Assembly (NCBI GenBank): GCA_036245805.1
Contig: BTRK01000006.1
Span: 54,367,257-54,431,256, forward strand
From: Pristionchus mayeri
Lineage: Eukaryota; Nematoda; Chromadorea; Rhabditida; Neodiplogasteridae
DNA: 64,000 nt
Reading direction: 5' to 3'
Shown here: positions 19,935 to 28,775 of the stretch, in pieces
Position numbering within the stretch: the stretch's first letter is position 1
Layout: each line of letters starts with the position of its first letter
Notes under the pieces: generated by a model
What the model saw: only the letters and a program-made list of their open reading frames with translations
Told to the model about the DNA's origin: nothing
Database searches by the model: none
Translations under genes and position numbers: made by a program

Positions 19935-21510
19935 TCACACAAAAGTTTTCATTCAGGGGTTTTTTTCCGATTTCCAGAATCTGGCAATTTTTGGTCCACC
20001 CGACCACCCCTCATTGGGAAGTGCATACAAGTGGGATAAAAGGGATAACAGTTGTAGATAAAGTTATTAGCTTTCTTTCTAAAAATACGTGTTTCTATCA
20101 TCATTTGAAACGGACTGATCATTTAAGTGCGCTCGATATGAACCCCAAAAAGTGAGTGGCCCAAGTTTGGCCTTCTGAATCTCGAAGATGACGACAGTTA
20201 TTAAAATTCTGACGACGCAGTTTGAAAGAGCATCTTTTGCAACATCTCATCCCGTTTTCATCTGGATAGGATGGTTTTGTTTCTACCGCCGCGGCGAAGA
20301 TGATTCTCTCGCGATGTCTCTCATATCTATACCTACAACAATTTTATTTTGCATTATTTTTTTTCTTAAAAAATTTATACCAGTCGATTCGAGGTCAACT
20401 TGTGAATGTTGAATGGCGATGCTATTCGCTTGTACGGACTCGCTTTCGTTTTCATGGAGTATAAGTTGTTCGTCTCTTTTTGTCAGTCTGCGAATAACGG
20501 CGTCTGCAATTAAAACTGGAAGGGTAAGTTTTTTATCAGTATATCTATACCTATATATAAAGCGCAGTGTTACTCCGGATGACCGGATTGTTGTGAAACG
20601 ATTACGAAATGTGGAGGGAGAGATCGCGCGTCAACATGTTGCGAAACGAGTGATTGCGAAACCTACTCCGCTAGGACGGGGGCACCCGGACTAGTATATC
20701 ACACGTATCACGAGTCAGTGGATGAAAAAATCACCTTCCGGGAACAATTTTTAAATTCATGTCTCCGATTTTGGTCACACTTTTGTAGTAGAATACCCCA
20801 GAGACCACTTTTCGAAAAATCCAGGTCCTAGGTCTCAGAGCCGGCTTTTAGGAAATTTCCAGTTCTCATCCCGGCTATACTGTATATCAGCTCCCAGATG
20901 TGCTAGAGACATGGCACTGGGCTCAAAATGTTCGGAAAATTATTTCCAGAAACTTTTTTGTTGACTCAAAAACGATCCGAAATCAACTAAAGAAGATGAG
21001 AACCGAAACGGATAAATTAAGTGATTTAAAAATTACATTCATTCCTATGCCATCGCCTAGACCAAATCGTTCTTGCAAAAAATGAAAGAGGAAGTACTAA
21101 TATATGAGCGGAATCACGAGAAAATCACCCATTTGAGGGGTGTCTGCGGCGGTAAAACAAAACGTAATCCAACCCTGCTGTCAACAGGGTTTCAAGTATT
21201 TCAAATGATGCTCTTTCAAACTGCGTCGTCAAAAGTTTGATAACTGTCGTCATTTTCGAGATTCTGAAGGCCAAACTTGGGACACTCACTTTTTAAGGGT
21301 CAAATCTAACCCACTTAAATGGCCATAAAATCGTTTAAAATGAAGATAGAAGGTCGTACTTTTTTCAGAAAGAAAGCTGAGAAGATTCTCTACAACTTTT
21401 ATGTTGATCATTTCATTCCATGTGTATGTCCCAGTGCGGGGTGGTCGGGTCGACCAAAAATGACCTAACTCTGGAAATCGAAAAAAACCCCCTGAGAATT
21501 TATGTGCAAT
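19935..21510. repeat. Family A inverted-repeat element, copy 2
   Basis: The left arm (about 19935-20325) and right arm (about 21120-21510) are inverted copies, including GGTCCACCCGACCACCCC, GCCTTCTGAATCTCGA and GACGACGCAGTTTGAAAGAGCAT. A 17-bp direct repeat, CTATGTGTGGCTAACTT with one mismatch, flanks it at about 19919 and 21520. Centre words (ATCACGAGTCAGTGG, AGCCGGCTTTTAGG) identify the family. Confidence 0.75.
20326..20694 (+). mobile_element. Candidate small Helitron (369 bp) inside family A
   Basis: It begins TCTATACCTACAACA after A and ends CACCCGGACTAG before T. In family A copy 1, CTCTCATA runs on after only a few bases into CATATCACTGGTATCACGAG with nothing between, so this block is an insertion. 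A second TCTATACC at 20544 suggests a duplicated 5' end. No clear terminal hairpin was found, so the class is tentative. Confidence 0.45.
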
Positions 21511-23458
21511 GGATATACACTATGTGTGACTAACTTAAGGCCAAATATTAGCCAAATCCAAAGATGTAAAAAAAGGCGTGACTTTTTGTCCGGCGTCGTC
21601 TGAATGATCACCAGATCAAAACACCCCCTTAGCTCCAACTGACAGCTACCGGTCTCAAATCGGTCCAAAATCATCCAAAAGAACATTTAGAATTGTTTCC
21701 GACCTCAATACAGTACTCCCATTGGGTCAAAATTACGATCGGACCTGAAAATTGAAAATCAATTTTCAGAGTCTTCTCAACTTGTGAGCTTGGCTCATAT
21801 GTGCTAAACCACTTTACGACAACGTAGAAATGTCCCTCTACACAATTCAAAGAAAGGGCGCACCTATGACTGCGAAATTGCATCTGCGGGAGCCAATGAA
21901 AAACGCACAACTGTGCATCAGGTGAACATAGTCACAGGGACCCGGCTCATAGCTAGAATTGTAGAGCTCGTCAAGCTAAACATTTCATATGTTGAAAGTT
22001 TGTCTCTATCTTTTCGTTGAAGCAAGCTACAGAGCCTAGAAATTGGTAGAAAACGACGGAAGAGGCGCGCGGAGGAGCACTAAAGGGAGGGAAGAGAGAG
22101 GGAGGTCAGGCGGCGAGAGCGCCAGACGGTTAGAGCACGCGCTCTCGGGGGGATTTGAGCCCTTTCCTGTAATATGTTCCAAGACTGTCAACAACTCTTT
22201 TCATAAAATATTTCAGTAGGCACCATTATCGGTTGTAACCCGGAAGGTAATCATCAGAGCTAGTGCCCATTCCAGCATGGGAGCGGCGCCATGTGCCAAT
22301 CACTCGATACTTATATCGGGAAGCGGAGGAAAACTGTGTGTTGGGTGGGACAAGGGATCCGCTACGACGCCTTTCAATAAATCCTACACGACTGGGTGCG
22401 TTTGGAGTGCATGGCAGTGCTCATCACTCTTTTTATCTGCATTTACTCACAGATCTCCAATCGCATAGCAACATTTGGCATTAGAACTTGTGCACATCTC
22501 CAGCCGAATCTTGCAATATATCTCTATGATGTTGCGTATGGCGCAGAGGTGCAATAACTCACCGAGTAATGCTGAATTTATGGTCACTCATTCATCATTT
22601 TGATAGGATAATTTGAGGTGTCAAAACGCAATTTATTGTCGAAAAAGGTGATACCGCAATTTAATCAATCTCTCCCCTCTATCTTCTCACAAGAGACATA
22701 GACAAGTTTCACTGAATATATAATCGAAAAATGGGTTGAAATGGGAAATACTGCAGGGGAAAGGGTTGAGTATCACATATTCTTCAAAACTTAATTTTAC
22801 AAATTCAATCGTGTCTTGCGGGATGGGAGATGGGAGAGAGTGATTGATTGATTAAATTGATCCATCAGCTTTTTCGACAATAAAGGGTGTTTTGAAAAAT
22901 ACAAATACAAAAATATGCACTATCAAAATGTTGAAAGAGTGACTATAAATTATCATTGAAGCAAAACATTCAAGCTCATCCTGGTTCAAATTTTCGGATG
23001 TCCCTGCGACTTCTCCAATCCGTCAGGACCACTTCTCGATTTCGAAGAGTACATGGTGTTGCCTAGAGTTCTGGCAACTCCAATTTAACCTTTGTCATGA
23101 ATATCTTGTGCATTTGAAGATGAAGACTTCACATATTTGAATGTAAATACACACAGAATAATGATCACAGAGAAAATGTAAAAATGAATTCAGTCATATT
23201 GCGAAACATTGATTAATTTGCTACTGTTTATGATGGAACCTTTAAGTAGCGGCATGAATGAGATTATTCAGACGGCATGTTTCGTTTTGCTCAAGGGCTA
23301 GGTTGATAATCGCAGAATAAACGGAATGCCGAATAATTTTGCGGTTGATCATAGAAAGTTCATTCTGGGATTTATCACGCGTGACACCGAAGAATCAAAT
23401 AAAATCGAAAAAAATAAATTGAAATAATCGACGCTGAAAAGTGCATACTTTGAAGGGA
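21511..23458. other. Intergenic, nothing firm recognised
   Basis: The GC-rich, purine-rich patch at 22060-22160 contains a CCAGACGGTTAGAGC word like a tRNA D-arm, followed by GGGATTTGAGCCC, which looks like a B box. The spacing is too short for a tRNA, so it is at most a relic. No exon with good splice sites was seen. Confidence 0.35.
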
Positions 23459-23790
23459 CATAACACGCCATTAACGAGAGAATCAAGTTAAAATCGCCAT
23501 TCTTGGGAATGGAGGGAAAATCATGAAATGGTTTGTCGGATTTGGGCATCCCAAGGGATGTCTGACATTCCCCCAAAGTTTAATTGTGTAGATTACATTT
23601 TGGACTTCATTGCACCGGGACGGATATTGTCACCTCATTCTTTGAGAGCTAATATCTCGGTTATCGATCTATCCAAATCAGATCCTGAGAATGTTGATTT
23701 TAACCATGCTGCATTCTAGGCCAATTTTCTCGAAAACGAATGAAAACTATCAGCTAAAATTTTAAGAGTGCATGCATATGAACAAGAGCT
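23459..23790. repeat. Family C palindrome, copy 3: left arm
   Basis: It begins CATAACACGCCATTAACGAG and runs through CCCCCAAAGTTTAATTGTG, GACTTCATTGCACCGG and TTTTAAGAGTGCATGCAT. The partner arm is at 31816-32444. The gypsy element inserted near the centre. Confidence 0.8.
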
Positions 23791-23794
23791 GTCG
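23791..23794 (+). repeat. Gypsy target duplication, left (GTCG)
   Basis: GTCG is repeated at 31812-31815. Rejoining the flanks at one GTCG restores the family C arm (AGCTGTCGAATAAGG, seen inverted at about 32055). Confidence 0.85.
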
Positions 23795-24211
23795 TGTAAG
23801 GGAATCGAGCAAGAAAGCAAGAAAATAAGGAATAAAGAAGAATAATAATGGAGAAGACGAATTTATTAATGTGACACACCGAACTCAGGCCTACAGTAAT
23901 AGTCACTTAGTGATTCGCCCCCAGTTACCGTAATCATTCTTTTCGAGTAATTTCTCTCCTATTTTCGTCCTATTTTCGAATATTTATTGTTTCTGTGCAG
24001 TTTAACTTCATTCTATTTATATTTATTTATTATGTATCGCTTCATTTGGTTTAATTACCCAAGTTTGAGGCTCCGGATAAAGCTTTGTTATCGATATTCG
24101 GTCAGTAGCAAGTACAAGGCAATCTCGGGAACTCGAACTCCGGATATCATCGACCTAGTTCTGCTCGGAAGGTGTCGGCACCACTGTTTGCACTTGATGG
24201 CGGGACTTATA
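23795..24211 (+). repeat. 5' LTR
   Basis: It starts TGTAAGGGAATCGAGC and ends GGCGGGACTTATA. Relative to the 3' LTR it has a roughly 10-bp extra AAAGAAGAAT-like segment and one additional C. Two CCGGAT words lie at 24073 and 24140. Confidence 0.93.
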
Positions 24212-24847
24212 TGGGGGCTGAGCCAAAGCCAACGATCGGACGCCACTAATCGATAATCAGGTGAGCAACGAGGTGAAAGCCAAGTTGTCTTAATTTTTGT
24301 CGATTTTCTGCCATTTTTCGTGTTCGAAACGCGAGAGTAGCGGGCTGAAAGGCGCGTTATTCTTGTTGTTTATTGTCGAGTAGAGGTTGTGGTGTTTGGC
24401 GCAAGCTGAGCAATATCCGCAGTCTCTATTTCGTCATTCACTTAGCAAGTGTCCCAGTGTAGAGTCTGCGCCTGTAACGCTGTCTCACTGCGCGACTGGC
24501 TGAGTGATTAGCTTAGCAACGTGTCCTAGTGTGGAATCTGCGGTTGTGACGCTGTCCCACTAAGTGACTGGCTGAGTTCGCTGAGCAACGGGGCATCAGT
24601 GTGGAATCTGCGCTTGTGACGCTGTCCGACTGAGTGACTGGCTTAGCGTTTCCTTAGTGCGGAGTCTGCGCTAGACGCTGTCCCACTGAGTGAATTGCTC
24701 GAGAGCACCGGATAACCTCCGCTCTCGGACAAGTGTAAACACGTAAACAGCGTGGTTGCACGTGGACACGCGGAGTGCACGTGGACGCGGGGAGTGGATT
24801 CTAGCGTGGAGTATTGACGGATCTCGTTGCAGGATTCTCCGGATACA
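24212..24847 (+). promoter_or_regulatory. Gypsy leader: primer-binding region and tandem repeats
   Basis: TGGGGGCTGAGCC directly after the LTR is the expected primer-binding position; the tRNA was not identified. From about 24438 to 24705 there are nearly four diverged copies of a 65-75 bp unit sharing AGTGTGGAATCTGCG, GTGACGCTGTCCCACT and GAGTGACTGGCTGAG. Such leader arrays can act as packaging or protein-binding (insulator-like) sites; that role is only inferred. Confidence 0.7.
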
Positions 24848-27403
24848 ATGGAGAAAACGATCGAGCAGAAGATCGAGGAGATCAACGACATGGTCACCAT
24901 GGATGAGATCACGCGAGAGGAAGGCGACTACCGGATCAGTGTGCTGCGTCAGGAGAAAGAACCACACACTGCCGAGGTGAGAGTTGTCACTAGAGCTGGA
25001 GCTGTAAAGCTGCAGGAGGAAATGGAAATGGAAAGGGAGAAACTAGCCGATGGAAAAGAAAAGGCAATGCACGTTTTGGATGAGATTCAGCAGAAAACAG
25101 TGGTGTGGCAGACTACTGTGCGTCTCGGAAAACGGGAGAAAAATGACCATTTGGCATGGCTGGAGGGGAAGAAAAAGGAAATCTTGACCGAGCTTGATAA
25201 GATGGAGGAAGCGCAGAGAGTTACGGAGGAAATGAGCCAGGAGGGAGTGAATGCCATGGAGAAAATAGGAGAAGTGGTGGATCATCTCAGACTCGAAACC
25301 CCGGATGATATCACTGTGGTATGGGATAAGCTGAAGGAAGCGAAAGCTGAAGTAGACGATCAGCTCGAGGGATTGTTACAGCTCATTCGCACTGTAGTGG
25401 AGGCGGAACGAGTAGAGTCATTACCTGCGCTTTTGACTAAACTTAAAGCGGAGAGAAAAGGAGTAGTAGAAGAAAGGGAGAAATGGAAAAAGGAGAAGGA
25501 AGAGAATGAAACTGATCTGTTACAGTTGAAGGACAAGCAGACTGAGAGTGAGGATATCATCCAGAAGCTGCAGCTCCGGATCGCTCAATTGGAGAAAGAG
25601 GAGAAGGATCGGATGGATGCCATGGGAGATAGCAAGGCCTGTGCTGAGTGCATCAAGAAGGATGAGACCATCAGAGGTATCGTTCAGGATAAGAAGGAGC
25701 CGGAAGTGGTGAATATGAAGGAGCTGAATAACGATGAGCTCAAGAAGCAATTGACTGAGTTGCAGAGATGGAAGGAATCGTGCGTAAATGGCGCCGGATG
25801 CACAACCATGCCTCTGCCCAGCCAGACGCCTGCGTCGAGCAGCCCGCTCTCGAAGTACCCGAAGGTATCAGGAATCGGTGAGTCACCGAGGGTAACCGGT
25901 AGTAATCGGAATGAGGACTCTGATAGCGACAGTGATAGTTCGGACTCGATGTCAGTACACTCACGCGTTAGTGGAAAGAAGGACCCGTCGATAGAGAAGG
26001 AAAGGAGAGACGTCGCCAGCAAACTACCTCGGATGGAGAAGTACAGTGGAAAGAAGGAGGATTGGGAGAGATTTCATGACGGTTTCATCATGCGATTCGG
26101 ATATTTGGATAACTCGGAGATGACCGACATGGCTATTACTATGCTGGGAGAACATCTCAACGGGAAAGCTGATGAGGTTTTCAGAGACATTCCAAGGAAA
26201 GTCAAATCCTCCGGATTGACAAAAGCAATTGACTGGATGAGAATGAGACTGTCAGATGAGACCCCTTTCGAAGAGATCGAGATTGTGAAGAAACTTTCCC
26301 AACTGTCTGTGCAAGGACAGAAAGTTGCTGCTGTATGTGATGAGCTGGAAAGACTCACAAGGAAGATAGCTCCGGATAGAATCAAGAAGGAGAAGATGAG
26401 AAGAAACCACCTGATTCTGCTTTACGAAAGGAGAGAGCAACACGAGAAGTTGTTGGAGCTGTATGCCAATGGAGACTCCTACGAGAAGATGAAGGCGAAG
26501 CTGCTACAGATGGAGTACCTGAAAGAGCAAATGGCCGGATTCAAGAGAGTGGAGCACAGGAAGGTGCCGTTCAAGGATGCAGGAGTCGGACGTAAGGGAG
26601 CGACTGACGTGATCTGTCATAACTGCAATAAGACAGGGCATTATAAGAAATTCTGCAAGGAGAAGAAGGATGACAAGAAGGAAGCTGAAGATGAAGGATG
26701 TCTGCACTGCCATAAGCCAGGACACACCATGGCGAACTGTTTCAAATTGCATGGATTCCCTAATCGCAAATCAACGTTATCTCCGGATGCACCGCCATTC
26801 AAGCCGATCCTGGAAAGAAGCCAGAATGGTGCATGCAAGAAGGTGGAAGGAGAGGAAGAGACTGGCGATAGAGAGGATTTTTTCGTCATCAAGAAGTCTC
26901 GTGAAATGCATGGAGTGATCAATGGGCAAGTGAGAAGCGTGCTTCTGGACACAGGAGCGCAGGTGTCTCTCAAAGAGGAGCACTTATTGGAAGGAATGGA
27001 AGGAGTGGAAGTGGAGACGAATGTTAGTGTGAATCTGAGAGATGCAAACAAGCAGCCTATCGGAGTGCGAGGAGCTACCGTACTCGATGTGGAGCTGGAT
27101 ATTGGAAAGAAGGCCAAGATCGGTTTCTATGACACCAAATCACCGGTTGGAGTAATCATCGGAGGAGGTGGACTGGATGCGATTGGAGTGGAGCTTCGAG
27201 CCAAGAACGACGACCGGGTCGCACCTCTCAAGAACGAGGAGGAACGAAGTGAACGGATCGAATCAGAAGAAGACCTGGAGGATGCAGGAGATGCTGTAGT
27301 CCTCAGGGAATGTGTGATCCCGAAAGGTGAAGTGGAGATGGTGTGGGTCAAAGGAATCCCCGGATCTTCAGTAATGCTGGATTCATCGAGGGAGTCGCAG
27401 TGA
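24848..27403 (+). CDS. gag-pro: Gag-protease polyprotein
   Basis: This is an 851-residue protein from the ATG at 24848 (an earlier TTG is unlikely). Residues 1-300 are rich in E and K and predicted to be a long coiled coil, unusual for gypsy Gag. An S/P-rich linker follows (SQTPASSSPLSKYPKVSG), then the capsid-like region. Two CCHC zinc knuckles come next: CHNCNKTGHYKKFC and CLHCHKPGHTMANC, both C-x2-C-x4-H-x4-C, for RNA packaging. The aspartic protease has VLLDTGAQVSL and a downstream VGVIIGGGG flap/hydrophobic motif. The frame ends at TGA; pol continues in other frames after two apparent single-base shifts at about 27386 and 27412, so it was probably one Gag-Pol ORF before decay. Programmed frameshifting is the alternative. 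Confidence 0.85.
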   Translation: MEKTIEQKIEEINDMVTMDEITREEGDYRISVLRQEKEPHTAEVRVVTRAGAVKLQEEMEMEREKLADGKEKAMHVLDEIQQKTVVWQTTVRLGKREKNDHLAWLEGKKKEILTELDKMEEAQRVTEEMSQEGVNAMEKIGEVVDHLRLETPDDITVVWDKLKEAKAEVDDQLEGLLQLIRTVVEAERVESLPALLTKLKAERKGVVEEREKWKKEKEENETDLLQLKDKQTESEDIIQKLQLRIAQLEKEEKDRMDAMGDSKACAECIKKDETIRGIVQDKKEPEVVNMKELNNDELKKQLTELQRWKESCVNGAGCTTMPLPSQTPASSSPLSKYPKVSGIGESPRVTGSNRNEDSDSDSDSSDSMSVHSRVSGKKDPSIEKERRDVASKLPRMEKYSGKKEDWERFHDGFIMRFGYLDNSEMTDMAITMLGEHLNGKADEVFRDIPRKVKSSGLTKAIDWMRMRLSDETPFEEIEIVKKLSQLSVQGQKVAAVCDELERLTRKIAPDRIKKEKMRRNHLILLYERREQHEKLLELYANGDSYEKMKAKLLQMEYLKEQMAGFKRVEHRKVPFKDAGVGRKGATDVICHNCNKTGHYKKFCKEKKDDKKEAEDEGCLHCHKPGHTMANCFKLHGFPNRKSTLSPDAPPFKPILERSQNGACKKVEGEEETGDREDFFVIKKSREMHGVINGQVRSVLLDTGAQVSLKEEHLLEGMEGVEVETNVSVNLRDANKQPIGVRGATVLDVELDIGKKAKIGFYDTKSPVGVIIGGGGLDAIGVELRAKNDDRVAPLKNEEERSERIESEEDLEDAGDAVVLRECVIPKGEVEMVWVKGIPGSSVMLDSSRESQ

Positions 27404-27413
27404 ATGAGTCGTT

Positions 27414-28750
27414 GTGCCAGTTCCAGTAGCGAACGGAACCGACATAGATATAGTGCTCGAAAAGCACAGTTCGATTGGAAGATGGAAGAAGTGTACCAGC
27501 CCAGAGAGTGGAAGTGCGTCCGTCAAGAAGATCGAGGGAGATCACATAATGGAAATGAATAGATGGAAGGAAATCGAAGAGAAGATGATGAAGAATCATC
27601 CGGATGGAATCAATGATGAAGTGGCCAGGCTACTCATCAGACACCAGCATGTGTTCGCAGTGCACGACGACGAGCTGGGAGTGCTGAAAGGATACGAGTG
27701 TGGGATTGAGCTGACAGAAGATGTTCCTGTCAAACAGAAGCCCCGGATAGTTCCATTCGCAGTACGCGAGCAGCTCAGATTACTGATAGAAAATATGAAG
27801 AGTCAGGGAGTGATCGAGAGGTCCAGTAGTCCCTGGAGCTCGCCAATAGTGATCGTGAAGAAGAAGAACGGATCGATAAGGCTGTGTGTTGATTATCGGA
27901 AGGTCAATCTCCGGATCAAACACGATGCGCATCCATTGCCTCACTTGGAGAGTACGATACAGTCTCGCGAGGAAGCGATGGTTCACTACCATTGATCTGG
28001 CTTCAGGATTCTGGCAGATCAAGTTGTCAGAGAAGGCCAAGGAAGTCACGGCATTCAGCTGCCTTGGAGAACACTTCCAGTTCAGAGTTCTTCCTTTCGG
28101 TCTCGCAACGAGTCCCTGCATGTTCCAGCGTGCGATGATGGAAATGCTGAAGGAGGAAATGGATAAGGAAGGCGAGAAGAGACGAGTGTACTGCTACATC
28201 GACGATCTGCTGATCGCAACGGAGACCAAGCAGGAACAATTGGAGACTCTCTAGTGGGTGCTCAAGAAGATTGAAAAGAAGGGAGTGCTAATCAATCCAG
28301 AGAAGTGCAAGTTTCTCTCGGACAATGTACAGTATCTCGGAAATGTGATCACCAAGGATGGTGTTGAGCTGGAAGGAGATAAATTTCGAGCGGTGCGAGA
28401 GTACCCGAGGCCAACGAATGTGACAGAAATGCGCCAATTCTTGGGTCTCGTCAATTTCCAACGAAGATTCATCCGAGGTTTCTCAGAGATCGCAGCACCA
28501 TTGCATCGGATGACCAACGGAAAAGAGAAATGGCTGTGGACGTCTGACCACGAGAAGGCATTCGTGCGTCTTAAGAACGCAGTCTCATCTGCTCCTTCAC
28601 TGATCCAGCCGGATTTCATCAAAGCCATCAGTGGAGAGAGACCATTCTACATCACCACGGACGCAAGTCTCAATGGGATCGGAGGCATTCTGACTCAAGG
28701 AGACGATGAGGGCCTACAGAGACCAATCGCCTTTCATTCGGGAGTCTGAG
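27414..28750 (+). pseudogene. pol: Broken reverse transcriptase and RNase H part of pol
   Basis: Recognisable RT: VIERSSSPWSSPIVIVKKKN, CVDYRKVN, TTIDLASGFWQI, LPFGLATSPCMFQ and the catalytic YCYIDD (YIDD instead of the common YVDD), then YLGNVITKDG and QFLGLVNFQRRFI. RNase H begins at YITTDASLNGIGGIL. The frame is disrupted by a shift near 27966, an in-frame TAG at 28252-28254 and another shift near 28738. As it stands it cannot give a complete polymerase. The breaks are single-base, consistent with recent decay or sequencing error in homopolymer-poor sequence. I describe them without reconstructing the protein. Confidence 0.88.
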
Positions 28751-28775
28751 AGGGCCTGAACGGAATTACTCGATA

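Noticed and set aside
22100..22175. Second tRNA-like segment
   Set aside because: The distance between box-like words is too short for a tRNA.
27380..27420. Programmed frameshift between gag-pro and pol
   Set aside because: Two separate single-base shifts would be needed and further breaks follow in pol, so decay is more likely; no slippery site was recognised.
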